From: an uncultured Phascolarctobacterium sp.
GTDB lineage: Bacteria; Bacillota; Negativicutes; Acidaminococcales; Acidaminococcaceae
Reading direction: 5' to 3'
DNA: 11,618 nucleotides
Assembly: GCA_900554395.1 (NCBI GenBank)
Contig: USHB01000023.1
Span: forward strand, 1-11,618
Under the pieces are notes generated by a model that was given only the letters and a program-made list of their open reading frames with translations, searched no databases and had not been told where the DNA came from. Numbering within the stretch: the stretch's first letter is position 1; each line of letters opens with the position of its first letter. Below, piece by piece: positions 1-8,122 of this stretch. Both the position numbers and the translations under genes were made by a program.

Positions 1-49
1 AAATAAAGCAATCATAAGTAAAGTTAATAAAATCTGCTTATATTAAGGT

Positions 50-78
50 TTGCGTTTCCGCTTTTGGTGGAATATAAT
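50..78 (+). promoter_or_regulatory. Sigma-A-type promoter of the efflux operon
   Basis: A -35 element TTGCGT (50–55) and a perfect -10 TATAAT (73–78) are separated by exactly 17 nt, so transcription should start near 85 and give a leader of about 70 nt. The -10 lies inside an AT-only 14-bp perfect palindrome (71–84, AATATAATTATATT), which could be an operator but may simply be AT-rich promoter DNA. No regulator gene lies within the window. Confidence 0.65.
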
Positions 79-90
79 TATATTACTTTG

Positions 91-137
91 GTTTAAGTAT
101 GTCCTTTTGTCTTTTTCAATACTTGAAACTTAAGTTT
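91..137 (+). repeat. Inverted repeats in the efflux-operon leader
   Basis: Two symmetric elements lie between the predicted transcription start and the ribosome binding site. GTTTAAGTAT (91–100) is nearly complementary to ATACTTGAAAC (119–129, one extra G), with a pyrimidine-rich loop between them. AAACTTAAGTTT (126–137) is a perfect 12-bp palindrome ending directly at the GGAGGAGG Shine-Dalgarno (138–145). They may be repressor operators (for example of a TetR- or MarR-type regulator) or RNA structures gating translation. Function is inference only. Confidence 0.4.
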
Positions 138-154
138 GGAGGAGGAATAGATTT

Positions 155-1351
155 ATGTTGAATTTTTTGCGTAAAAACAGGAGCGGCAAGGCTGCCGTTG
201 CAGCTCTGGCTGCCGTGACTGTATTTTCGCTTGCGGGCTGCGGGCAGCAAAAAGCGGCAGAACCGCAGGCTACGCTGGTAAAATCCATGCAGGTAATAAA
301 ACGCGATACGCCGCTGGTATATGACTATACCGGTTTTGTGCAGGCTCAGCAGGAAATGGAGCTTAAAGCACAGGTAAGCGGACAGATTACCGGCAAGTAT
401 TTTAACGGCGGTGATACCGTACAGCAGGGGCAGGTGCTTTACACTATCGACCCGCGTACCTACCGCGCTAACCTTTTGCAGGCTCAGGCAAACCTTGCCA
501 ACGCGCGTGCGGCACTGGCAACTGCTTCGGTAGATGCAGACCGTTATACCAAACTTTATGAACAGAATGCAGTTTCCAAACAGACTCTGGATAACGCCAT
601 TATGGCACGTGACCAGGCACAGGCTTCTGTAAACGCGCAGGAAGCGCTTTTGGAAAACGCACAGATTGATATGAGCGAAACCAATGTTACCGCTCCGTTT
701 ACCGGACGTATCGACACCACTGCACTTGAAGTAGGCAACTATGTTACTGACGGACAGACGACTATGGCGACCATCTCCAATACCGACCCGGTATTTGTAG
801 AGTTCAGCATTGCCGAGCCGGAATATCTGAAACTTGCCAATTCCGCAGTTGAAAGAGGCGAAGCAGCTCCGCTGGAAAATCTGAGCATTGTTCTGAGCGA
901 CGGCAGCACTTATGACCTTCCCGGCCGTATTGCCGAAGTTAACCGTGCGCTGACCAACAACACCGGCACACTTACCATTAAGGCGCTGTTTGATAACCCG
1001 AACCGCGTACTGCTGCCGGGCATGTTTGCGCATGTGCAGGCAACCGCAGGTACCAGACAGAACGCACTTTTAATTCCTCAGCGCGCTGTTACCGAACTTA
1101 TGTATAAAAAATTTGTTTATGTTATCGGCGCAGACAACAAGGTTGAAATGCGCGAAGTTACGCTTGGGCCTCGCGTAGGACGTCTTTGGATGGTTGAAAG
1201 CGGCCTTAACGGCGATGAAACCATTGTTGTTGAAGGTACCGGCAAAATTACCGCCGGCGCTTTGGTTAACCCTGAGCCGATGACGGAAGCCGAACTTGAC
1301 ACCACTGCTGACAGGTCGGAAGCAGGTGCCGCTGACGGCGCAGCAAAATAA
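155..1351 (+). CDS. RND efflux periplasmic adaptor lipoprotein (AcrA/MexA type)
   Basis: This 398-aa protein is the membrane fusion (adaptor) subunit that would link an inner-membrane RND pump to an outer-membrane channel. The N-terminus has a basic stretch, a hydrophobic segment (about 13–27) and a lipobox LAGC with the lipidated cysteine at 29, so it should be anchored to the periplasmic face of the inner membrane. The family order is visible: a first lipoyl half-motif (about 69–98, QVSGQI and GDTVQQGQ), an alpha-helical hairpin rich in Ala/Gln (about 101–172), a second lipoyl half (about 174–205, TAPFTGRI), a beta-barrel region (about 210–300) and a membrane-proximal domain (to about 370). 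The acidic, Ala-rich tail after 375 looks disordered. ATG 155 is set by a strong GGAGGAGG eight to nine bases upstream. The pump gene starts 13 nt after its stop, so the two are co-transcribed. The assignment to the AcrA/MexA family is secure; the substrate is unknown, so no gene symbol is given. Confidence 0.93.
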   Translation: MLNFLRKNRSGKAAVAALAAVTVFSLAGCGQQKAAEPQATLVKSMQVIKRDTPLVYDYTGFVQAQQEMELKAQVSGQITGKYFNGGDTVQQGQVLYTIDPRTYRANLLQAQANLANARAALATASVDADRYTKLYEQNAVSKQTLDNAIMARDQAQASVNAQEALLENAQIDMSETNVTAPFTGRIDTTALEVGNYVTDGQTTMATISNTDPVFVEFSIAEPEYLKLANSAVERGEAAPLENLSIVLSDGSTYDLPGRIAEVNRALTNNTGTLTIKALFDNPNRVLLPGMFAHVQATAGTRQNALLIPQRAVTELMYKKFVYVIGADNKVEMREVTLGPRVGRLWMVESGLNGDETIVVEGTGKITAGALVNPEPMTEAELDTTADRSEAGAADGAAK

Positions 1352-1364
1352 GGAGGTAAGCTGA

Positions 1365-4300
1365 ATGGCACGTTTTTTTATTGACCGCCCGGTCTTTGCC
1401 ATGGTGTTGGCGATACTCATTACGCTGCTGGGCTTAATTGCCGGTTTCAGCCTGCCTATCGCTCAATATCCTAACATTACCAAACCGCGTGTTTCCGTAT
1501 CTACCAACTATACAGGCGCAAGTGCCGAAACAGTTGAAGAATCCGTTGCACAGGCGATTGAACAAAAGGTTAACGGCGTTGAAAACATGCTGGACATGAG
1601 CTCCACCAGTACCGCTACCGGCGAGTATAGCTTAAACGTTCAGTTCAACCTGGAAAAGAACGCCGATATTGCTGCCGTAGAAGTACAGAACCGCGTATCC
1701 CAGGCAACCAGTTCCATGCCGCAGGAAGTAACCGCATACGGCATTACCACAACAAAGGAATCTGCGGAAACCATTATGTATTTCGCACTTTCTTCCCCGA
1801 ACAACACTTATGACAGTATGTTCTTAAGAACCTACGCCGACGTTAACTTCATCGACGCTGTTAAACGCGTAAAAGGCGTTTCCACCGTTGATGAATATGG
1901 TCCGGAATATGCCATCCGCATCTGGCTGAACCCGGAAAAACTGGCGCAGCTCAACTTAACAACATCTGATATTGAAACTGCGGTAGAAACGCAGAACATT
2001 CAGGCACCTGTTGGTACCGTCGGCGCACGCCCGACTGTGGACGAACAGGAAAAACAGTATTCTGCCAATGCGCAGGGCCGTTTAAAAACGCCTGAAGAAT
2101 TCGGCAATATTATTGTCCGCTCCATTGATGGGCAGAACCTTTATTTAAAAGATATTGCCCGCATTGAAGAAGCACCGCGCAGCGACTTGATTCTCAGCCG
2201 ACTGAACGGCGGTGAATCGGTTGTATTCCCGGTATCCCTCACCAGTGATGCCAACTCTATTGAAGCAGTAAGCCAAATCCGCGAAGTATTGGCAGATGCA
2301 GAAAAACGTTTCCCTGCTGATATGAAGCTGACCATTATTCAGGATAATACCCAGTTTATTACCGAATCTTTGGAAAAAGTAGCACATACCTTCTTTGAAG
2401 CACTGGTACTTGTTATTATCGTTATCTTTATGTTCCTCGGAAGCTGGCGCGCAACGCTGATTCCGCTGCTGGCAGTTCCGGTATCCCTTGTCGGCACCTT
2501 TGCTTCCTTTGTGCTTTTGGGCTTTACCATTAACACCTTAACTGCGTTTGCTCTTATCCTGGCAATCGGCCTTGTAGTCGATGATGCTATCGTTGTAGTA
2601 GAAGCGGTAGAACATCATATTCAGGATACAGGCCTTACGCCTAAAGAAGCAACCTACCGCGCCATGAGCGAAGTATCTGGCCCTGTTGTGGCCATTGCCT
2701 TCGTACTTGCGGCGGTATTTATCCCGACGGCGTTTACCGGCGGTACGGTTGGCGAACTTTACAAACAGTTTGCAATTACCATTTCCGTTTCCATGATGCT
2801 TTCGGCAATTGTAGCATTGTCGCTTACACCGGCGCTGTGCTCGCTGATTTTGAAACCGAAAAAAGACGAAGCGGAAATTAAAGGGCCTATCGGCAAAGCA
2901 GTACACGCATTTAATAACTGGTTTTCCAGAACCCTTGAAAAATATGTAACCAATGTAGAAAGATGCATCCGCCATGCCAAAGTAGTTATGGCATGCCTCT
3001 TGGTTGGCTTGATTTTAATCGGCGTTATGTTTAAAATTACGCCGTCCGGCTATGTGCCTAACGAAGATATGGGCATGAGCGCCGTATCCTTCAGCCTTCC
3101 GGAAGGTTCTTCCAGTAACCGCAACATTCAGATTATGGGCGAACTCAGTAAGGAAGTTCAGAAGTTCCCGGGCGTAGACTATGTTATGGAAGTTTCCGGC
3201 GTTGATATTCTGAGTAGTGCTCAAAAAGCATCTGCCGGTCTGGTTGTTGTTGCCATGAAACCTTATGACCAGCGCGACAACTCCATTCAGGATATTATTC
3301 CTATGATTCAGGCTTTAGGGCCTAAATATCCGGATGCTACGGTAATGGCGTTCCAACCGCCTGCATTGCCGGGCGCTTCCAGCACCGGTTCTTTGAGTAT
3401 GTACATTATGAACCTTGCCGGTGAAGATGTAAGCACAATGAACGAACGCGCGCAGGAATTTTTGGCAAAAGCGCGTCAGCGTCCGGAAGTCGGCATGATT
3501 TATACAACGCTGAATACTTCAACGCCGATGTATAAATTCAATGTTGACCGCGATAAGGCACAGAGCCTTAACGTACCTGTATCCAGCGTATTCTCCGCAT
3601 TGCAGACCTTCCTCGGCGGTTACGAAATTAACGACCTGAACAACTTCGGCCGTACATGGAAAGTTGTAATGCTGATCACCAGTACCGCTCCAACGTTGAC
3701 GATATGCGTTACTTCTTTGTACGCAGCAACGACGGCGAAATGATTCCGCTGAATACCCTTGTAACTTATGAAAATGAAAACAGCTCCGTTGTTATGACGC
3801 GCTTTAACGGCGCACGCGCCATTAAGATTGCAGGCGACCCGGCAGAAGGTTATTCCACCGGTCAGGCAATGGATGCTTTGGAAGAAGTTGCGGCAGAAAC
3901 ATTGCCGGTAACTTACAGCTATGAATGGACAGACCAGAGCCGTGACCAGATTGAAGCAGGCAACCGCTCTACGCAAATCTTTATCATCTCTCTGATTTTC
4001 GTATTCCTGTGCCTGGCAGCTTTGTATGAAAGCTGGACTATTCCTCTGGCAGTTCTGCTGTCCGTACCGACCGCCGTGCTTGGCTGTATCCTCGGCCAGT
4101 ACCTGCGCGGACAGCAAAATGACGTTTACATGCAGATTGGCCTTATCATGCTTATAGGCCTTGCTGCCAAGAACGCAATTTTGATTGTTGAATATGCAAA
4201 GATGAATATGGAAAAAGGCATGGGCGTTGTAGAGGCTGCCATTGAAGCATCCCGCATCCGTCTCCGCCCGATTCTGATGACTTCCTTTGCATTTATTTTA

Positions 4301-4471
4301 GGCTGCGTTCCGCTGGCCATTGCAACCGGCGCAGGCGCAGGCGCGCGTGTATCCATGGGTAATGCCGTAGTAGCAGGCATGACTTTCAACACGCTGTTCG
4401 GTATCTTCCTTATTCCGGTATGCTTTGTTGTAGTAGAACGTCTCTTCAGCAAAAAGCATAAAGCAGAATAA
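1365..4471 (+). CDS. RND (HAE1) efflux pump, AcrB/MexB type, frameshifted
   Basis: This is the proton-driven inner-membrane pump partner of the upstream adaptor, expected to work as a trimer exporting amphiphilic drugs, bile salts or similar compounds. A start at ATG 1365 follows AGGAGG (1351–1356). The first frame gives 792 aa ending at TGA 3741–3743; the rest of the protein continues in the -1 frame to 4471. Joined with a presumed missing 4 nt, the product is 1036 aa, the normal length for the family. The N-terminal MARFFIDRPVFA helix, porter domain repeats, and the TM4 motif GLVVDDAIVVVE with the proton-relay aspartates at 406 and 407 are intact. The TM10 lysine (AAKNAILIVEY, codon 4169–4171, about residue 937) is also intact. 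The break falls after residue 769, in the second periplasmic loop equivalent to the AcrB docking subdomain, so the truncated form would lack the last membrane helices and be inactive. Apart from the break there is no decay. Family call is firm; functionality is uncertain. Confidence 0.9.
3656..3680 (+). other. Frameshift site in the RND pump gene
   Basis: The upper frame reads ...TWKVVM up to ATG 3669–3671 and then drifts into non-homologous sequence ending at 3743. The homologous reading resumes in the -1 frame at GCT 3671–3673 (ADHQYR). The family pattern here is close to VxVQADxQYR, so the expected DNA is ATGCAGGCTGAT while the window has ATGCTGAT. That is a net loss of 4 nt between two GC dinucleotides. 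No X-XXY-YYZ slippery heptamer is visible, so programmed frameshifting is unlikely. The ATG at 3656 that opens the lower frame has no ribosome binding site and encodes internal sequence. Confidence 0.85.
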
Positions 4472-4483
4472 TAACTTAAACTG

Positions 4484-4517
4484 AAAAATGCTCCGCTTTT
4501 TAGCGGGGCATTTTTTT
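4484..4517 (+). terminator. Rho-independent terminator of the efflux operon
   Basis: The stem ATGCTCCGC (4488–4496) pairs with GCGGGGCAT (4503–4511), with one G·U pair, around a six-base loop TTTTTA. It is extended by A4484–4487 against T4512–4515 and followed by a run of T to 4517. It lies 12 nt after the pump stop codon. The flanking A and T runs could let it work on either strand, although no gene converges on it. Confidence 0.88.
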
Positions 4518-4566
4518 ATGAACCTGAAATTAAAATAGACGGCGTAAAATTTTAGACATTAATTTT

Positions 4567-4611
4567 TTACAATCTGCCAAGGCAGGATTTTTGTAATTTG
4601 CGTTGTATAAT
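4567..4611 (+). promoter_or_regulatory. Putative promoter with inverted repeat before the ABC exporter
   Basis: A perfect -10 TATAAT occurs at 4606–4611, but no recognisable -35 lies 16–18 nt upstream. The -35 position is instead covered by an imperfect inverted repeat: TTACAATCTGCC (4567–4578) against GGCAGGATTTTTGTAA (4581–4596). A promoter lacking a -35 with a dyad over that position would suit a regulator-dependent promoter, but the repeat could also be a weak terminator-like hairpin (CTGCC/GGCAG followed by ATTTTTG). Confidence 0.4.
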
Positions 4612-4654
4612 AGTTAGAGTAAACAAACTTAATTTGAAATAGAGGGGACGCTTT

Positions 4655-6379
4655 TTGAACAGATTAAAAGAACAGGGGCGTTTTTTGCGTAACGTATGGT
4701 TATTAACCAAAAGTTACTGGCAGTCGGAAGAACGTCTGAAAGCCTATGCGCTGCTTGCTGTCATTATTGCACTGACGCTGGCTGTGGTATATGTTATAGT
4801 TTTAATAAACGATTGGTTTAATGTATTTTATGAAGCGCTGCAAAATTATGATACCGAAAAAATTTTTGATGAACTGATACATTTTTCGTGGCTTGCGGCT
4901 CTGTACATTATTTTGATGGTTTATTCGTTCTATTTACAGCAGGTGCTGATTATTAACTGGCGCCGCTGGCTTACGGACAGGTATATTGATGAATGGCTGC
5001 GCAACAAAACCTATTATCGTTTGCAGGTTTTCGGCGCTGATACCGATAACCCTGACCAGCGTATAAGTGAGGATGTGCGCCTGTTTGTTGAAATGACGCT
5101 TACTTTCAGCATCGGCATTTTAAAGGCTGTTTGTACTTTTGTATCGTTTGTGTTTGTACTCTATCAGATTTCCGGCCCGCTTGATTTTACGCTTTTGGGT
5201 CACAGCTTCCATATCGAAGGTTATATGGTATGGGTTGCGCTTGTTTATTCTGCGCTCGGCACATGGGTTACGCATGTTGCCGGTAAAAAACTGGTGGGGT
5301 TAAACTTTGTTCAGCAGCGTTATGAAGCGGATTTCCGTTTTAGCATGATGCGTATGCGCGAAAACGCCGAAAGCATTGCTTTTTACAGCGGTGAAGGGCG
5401 TGAGGGCAGCGTGTTTAAAAAGCGTTTCACATTGCTTTTGGATAATTTCTGGAAAATCATCCAAAAACGCAAACAGCTTATCTGGATTAACTCCGGTTAT
5501 TCCCAGATTGCCATAATTTTTCCGATGGTAGTGGCCATGCCGCGCTATCTTGCGCATCAGATTACTCTTGGCGGGCTGATGCAGGTGAGCAATGCCTTTG
5601 GCAAAGTGCAGGAATCGCTTTCATATTTTGTCGATATGTACGCTTCCATCGCAGAATGGCAGGCGGTTGTAAACCGTCTTACCGGCTTTGGGCTGCACAT
5701 GCACGAGGTTAAGCAGGAAGAGCTGCAGCCGGATTTGCAGCGCAGTGCTGCCGGGGGAGCAATTACCGCCGAAGAGTTGGAAGTAAACCTGCCGGACGGC
5801 GGCATGCTAATTGGCAATGCTTCTTTTAATTTGCAGCGCGGACAAAATGTTTTGATAAAAGGCCCAAGCGGCAGCGGCAAAAGCACTTTGCTGCGCGTGC
5901 TGGCAGGAATATGGCCTTATGTTAAAGGCAGGCTTGCCATGCCGGAAGCACAAAAGACCATGTTTATTCCGCAAAGGCCGTATCTTCCGTTAGGCACGCT
6001 GCGCGAGGCACTGTTGTACCCGGGCAGCCTGGAATGCAGCGACGCGCAGCTGCAGGCCGTGCTGGAAGAATGTAATATAGGTTATCTTGCGGATGATTTA
6101 TATGTAGAAGCGGACTGGTCGCACGTTTTAAGCGGCGGCGAACAGCAGCGCGTGGCTTTTGCAAGGGCAATGCTGTATAAGCCGGAATGGCTGTTTTTAG
6201 ATGAGGCTACATCGGCGCTGGACGAAGCAACAGAAAAGGCAATGTATACCCTGCTTGCCGAAAAAATGCCGCAGACAACCGTTATCAGCATAGGGCACAG
6301 AAGCACTTTAAACAGCTTCCATCAGGCGGGACTGTTTTTGGATAAAAATTTAAAGGCTTTATCTTTTAATTATTTGTAA
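4655..6379 (+). CDS. ABC exporter half-transporter, YddA/SbmA-BacA type (ABC_membrane_2)
   Basis: This 574-aa protein is a fused membrane–ATPase half-transporter, expected to act as a homodimer in the inner membrane. The membrane half (about 1–340) has helices near 30–52, 77–99, 150–171, 187–206 and 282–300, and features of the YddA/SbmA/BacA and ABCD peroxisomal-type family ([10 protein letters not shown] at 101–110, [10 protein letters not shown] at 132–141). The ATPase half shows Walker [10 protein letters not shown] (403–411), Q-loop glutamine 440, signature LSGGEQQ (492–498), Walker B WLFLDEA with D516 and E517, and H-loop histidine 548, so it should be catalytically competent. The start is a TTG at 4655 preceded by AGAGGGG (4641–4647); no nearby ATG has a comparable site. 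The flavodiiron gene begins 23 nt after the stop, suggesting one transcript. Substrates of this family are poorly defined (peptides, cobalamin or fatty-acyl compounds in relatives), so none is assigned. Confidence 0.88.
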   Translation: MNRLKEQGRFLRNVWLLTKSYWQSEERLKAYALLAVIIALTLAVVYVIVLINDWFNVFYEALQNYDTEKIFDELIHFSWLAALYIILMVYSFYLQQVLIINWRRWLTDRYIDEWLRNKTYYRLQVFGADTDNPDQRISEDVRLFVEMTLTFSIGILKAVCTFVSFVFVLYQISGPLDFTLLGHSFHIEGYMVWVALVYSALGTWVTHVAGKKLVGLNFVQQRYEADFRFSMMRMRENAESIAFYSGEGREGSVFKKRFTLLLDNFWKIIQKRKQLIWINSGYSQIAIIFPMVVAMPRYLAHQITLGGLMQVSNAFGKVQESLSYFVDMYASIAEWQAVVNRLTGFGLHMHEVKQEELQPDLQRSAAGGAITAEELEVNLPDGGMLIGNASFNLQRGQNVLIKGPSGSGKSTLLRVLAGIWPYVKGRLAMPEAQKTMFIPQRPYLPLGTLREALLYPGSLECSDAQLQAVLEECNIGYLADDLYVEADWSHVLSGGEQQRVAFARAMLYKPEWLFLDEATSALDEATEKAMYTLLAEKMPQTTVISIGHRSTLNSFHQAGLFLDKNLKALSFNYL

Positions 6380-6402
6380 TTTTAGCCAGGGAGGTACACA
6401 AA

Positions 6403-7572
6403 ATGAAGCCAATGGAAATAGCGCCTCAGATTTATGACGTGGGCGTAACTGACTGGACTGTGAGGGATTTTCACGGTTATAAGACAGAACGCGGCGCAAG
6501 CTATAACAGTTATTTAATTATGGACGAAAAAATTTGCCTTATTGATACCGTTAAAGCGTGTTATGCGGAAGAACTTTTGGAAAAAATCAGCCGCGTAACC
6601 GACCCGGCACGGATTGATTATGTTGTTGTAAACCATGTTGAGCCTGACCATGCAGGAGCGCTGCCGCAGGTTTTAAAAGCAGCGCCCAACGCTAAATTTG
6701 TTATTACCATGCAGGGCAAAAACGAGGCTTTGCGCCATTACGGCGATGGTTTTGACTTTATGGTTGTTAAAGAAGGCGACACCATTGATTTAGGGCAGCG
6801 CAAACTTACTTTTGTGCCTGTGCCGATGCTGCACTGGCCCGATAACATGGTGACTTACTGCCCGCAGGACGGCATTTTGTTCAGTAACGATGCTTTTGGA
6901 CAGCATTATGCCAACAGCAACCGTTTTGATGATTTGGTAAATGAAGACGAACTGTTCTATGAAGCGAAAAAATATTTTGCAAACATCCTGTGGCCGTATG
7001 CAAGGCTGATAGACGGCGCGCTGAAAAAAGTAAGCGCACTTGATATTAAAATGATTGCTCCGGCACATGGTGTTATCTGGCGCAGCAAGATTAAAGAAAT
7101 AGTGGCGCGCTATGCTGAGTGGGGCGTTGGCGTTAAGGACGGCAGCGTTGTTATTGCTTACGATACAATGTGGGGCGGCACGGAAGCACTGGCGCGCGCT
7201 ATGGTGGAAGGCGCGGCTGCTGCCGGTGCAGGCGTTAAGCTGATGCGTATGGACAGAACTCCGTACAGTACGGTTGCGGCAGAACTGTTTGAAGCAAGCG
7301 CCCTGCTTGTTGGTTCGCCTACGCTTAACAGCGGCGTAATGCCAAATATCGGCGGCATGCTGATTTATTTAAAAGGTTTGCAGCCCAAAGGCAAAAAAGC
7401 GGCAGCATTCGGTACCTGCGGCTGGGCAGGCGGCGCACAGAAAGACATGGAGGCTTTGCTTACGGCGGCAGGCTGCGATTTGCAGCCCGGTTTTAACTGC
7501 AAATGGCGCGCCAATGGCGATGAAGTGGAAGCAGCCCGCCAGTTTGCTTACGAATTTGTTAAAAATCTGTAA
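6403..7572 (+). CDS. A-type flavodiiron protein (FprA-like O2/NO reductase)
   Basis: This 389-aa cytoplasmic flavoprotein is expected to reduce O2 to water or NO to N2O with electrons from rubredoxin or a flavin reductase, protecting an anaerobe. The N-terminal metallo-beta-lactamase-like domain (about 1–245) carries the diiron ligands: H78-x-E80-x-D82-H83 (NHVEPDHAG), H144 (PMLHWPD), D163 (SNDAFGQH) and H222 (APAHGVIWR). A flavodoxin domain follows (about 247–389) with an FMN phosphate loop AYDTMWGGTEA (252–262) and the FMN-contact loops GSPTLNSG (304–311) and FGTCGWAGG (336–344). Length and domain order match the minimal class A enzyme, with no fused rubredoxin or reductase domain. ATG 6403 follows AGGGAGGT (6388–6395). 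It is probably co-transcribed with the ABC exporter and is followed by a strong terminator. Whether O2 or NO is the main substrate cannot be read from sequence. Confidence 0.93.
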   Translation: MKPMEIAPQIYDVGVTDWTVRDFHGYKTERGASYNSYLIMDEKICLIDTVKACYAEELLEKISRVTDPARIDYVVVNHVEPDHAGALPQVLKAAPNAKFVITMQGKNEALRHYGDGFDFMVVKEGDTIDLGQRKLTFVPVPMLHWPDNMVTYCPQDGILFSNDAFGQHYANSNRFDDLVNEDELFYEAKKYFANILWPYARLIDGALKKVSALDIKMIAPAHGVIWRSKIKEIVARYAEWGVGVKDGSVVIAYDTMWGGTEALARAMVEGAAAAGAGVKLMRMDRTPYSTVAAELFEASALLVGSPTLNSGVMPNIGGMLIYLKGLQPKGKKAAAFGTCGWAGGAQKDMEALLTAAGCDLQPGFNCKWRANGDEVEAARQFAYEFVKNL

Positions 7573-7585
7573 TTTTTAATCATAA

Positions 7586-7625
7586 GGCAGCGATGTAATT
7601 TACAAAAAGTTCATCGCTGCTTTTT
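7586..7625 (+). terminator. Rho-independent terminator after the flavodiiron gene
   Basis: A perfect 9-bp stem GCAGCGATG (7587–7595) pairs with CATCGCTGC (7612–7620) around a 16-nt loop and is followed by five T residues (7621–7625). It lies 14 nt after the stop codon and separates the ABC–flavodiiron unit from the ctsR operon promoter, which begins only 10 nt further on. Confidence 0.88.
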
Positions 7626-7634
7626 ATTTATGCC

Positions 7635-7663
7635 TTGCCAAAAGTCGAAAAGTCAAATATAAT
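7635..7663 (+). promoter_or_regulatory. ctsR operon promoter with CtsR-like operator in the spacer
   Basis: A -35 TTGCCA (7635–7640) and a perfect -10 TATAAT (7658–7663) are 17 nt apart. The spacer contains the direct repeat AGTCGAA (7643–7649), A, AGTCAAA (7651–7657). The second copy matches the known CtsR half-site (A/G)GTCAAA exactly and the first differs at one position. In the described consensus the half-sites are separated by three bases, here by one. CtsR bound here would block RNA polymerase, giving autoregulation of the operon. The promoter is well supported; the operator is inferred. Confidence 0.72.
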
Positions 7664-7706
7664 AAATGTAAAACAAAACACATCTATTTTTATGGGGTAA
7701 TCGGAT

Positions 7707-8117
7707 ATGAGAAATCTTGCTGATGCAATAGAAAACTTTATTATCCGCCAGCTGCTGGAGGATAGCGAAGATACCGTAATGGTGCAGCGCAACGAACTTG
7801 CAGATAAGTTATCGTGCGCGCCTTCGCAGATAAGCTATGTTTTAAGCACGCGTTTTACGCCGGAAAAAGGCTATCTTGTAGAATCGCGCCGCGGCAGCGG
7901 AGGCTTTGTGCGCATTGTGCGCGTAACGCCGCCGGAGCGTGAAAAAAAACGCCGCGAAACAGCGCAGGAACTTTTGGAGCACTGGGCGCAGCGCGGCATG
8001 GTTACAGCACGCGAGTATGTGCTTTTAAAATATATGCTTGATATTATTAACGCTGATGAAAAGAAAAAAATAACTGTATTACAGAATGCCATAAGTAAGA
8101 TGATGCAGGTGAGGTGA
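7707..8117 (+). CDS. ctsR: Transcriptional repressor CtsR
   Basis: CtsR represses class III heat-shock genes (clp genes and its own operon) in Firmicutes. The 136-aa protein shows the family hallmarks: an N-terminal dimer/DNA-binding domain with the helix-turn-helix [20 protein letters not shown] (30–49), [13 protein letters not shown] (48–60) and a wing [12 protein letters not shown] (59–70). The arginine before the glycine loop (R62), which McsB phosphorylates in Bacillus-type systems, is present. The loop reads G-S-G-G rather than the usual four glycines, a change at the position tied to heat sensing. The C-terminal domain (about 78–136, with [14 protein letters not shown] at 101–114) is present; the protein is somewhat shorter than the roughly 150-aa Bacillus form. 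ATG 7707 follows a modest GGGG (7694–7697). The stop lies 5 nt before the preferred clpC start, implying translational coupling. Identity is certain. Confidence 0.95.
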   Translation: MRNLADAIENFIIRQLLEDSEDTVMVQRNELADKLSCAPSQISYVLSTRFTPEKGYLVESRRGSGGFVRIVRVTPPEREKKRRETAQELLEHWAQRGMVTAREYVLLKYMLDIINADEKKKITVLQNAISKMMQVR

Positions 8118-8122
8118 AGAAC

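Noticed and set aside
1..49. Possible divergent promoter or end of an upstream gene
   Set aside because: The stretch is AT-rich, with no convincing promoter pair on the minus strand and no frame that could be assigned to a gene.
116..1033. Long open frame on the minus strand antisense to the adaptor gene
   Set aside because: It lies wholly opposite a clear coding gene, its translation has no recognisable domain and is cysteine- and aromatic-rich in a shadow-frame manner, and no ribosome binding site precedes it.
3660..3680. Programmed -1 frameshift in the RND gene
   Set aside because: No slippery heptamer is seen in the shift window, RND pumps are not known to use recoding, and the family motif needs 4 additional bases rather than a slip.
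3656..4471. Independent small membrane protein gene starting at ATG 3656
   Set aside because: It is the C-terminal part of the RND pump read after the frameshift. The ATG has no Shine-Dalgarno and the first residues are out-of-frame noise.
4574..4594. Second terminator upstream of the ABC exporter
   Set aside because: The CTGCC/GGCAG hairpin leaves only a two-base loop and is followed by ATTTTTG only; a much better terminator already lies at 4484–4517. It is kept only as part of a possible regulatory dyad.
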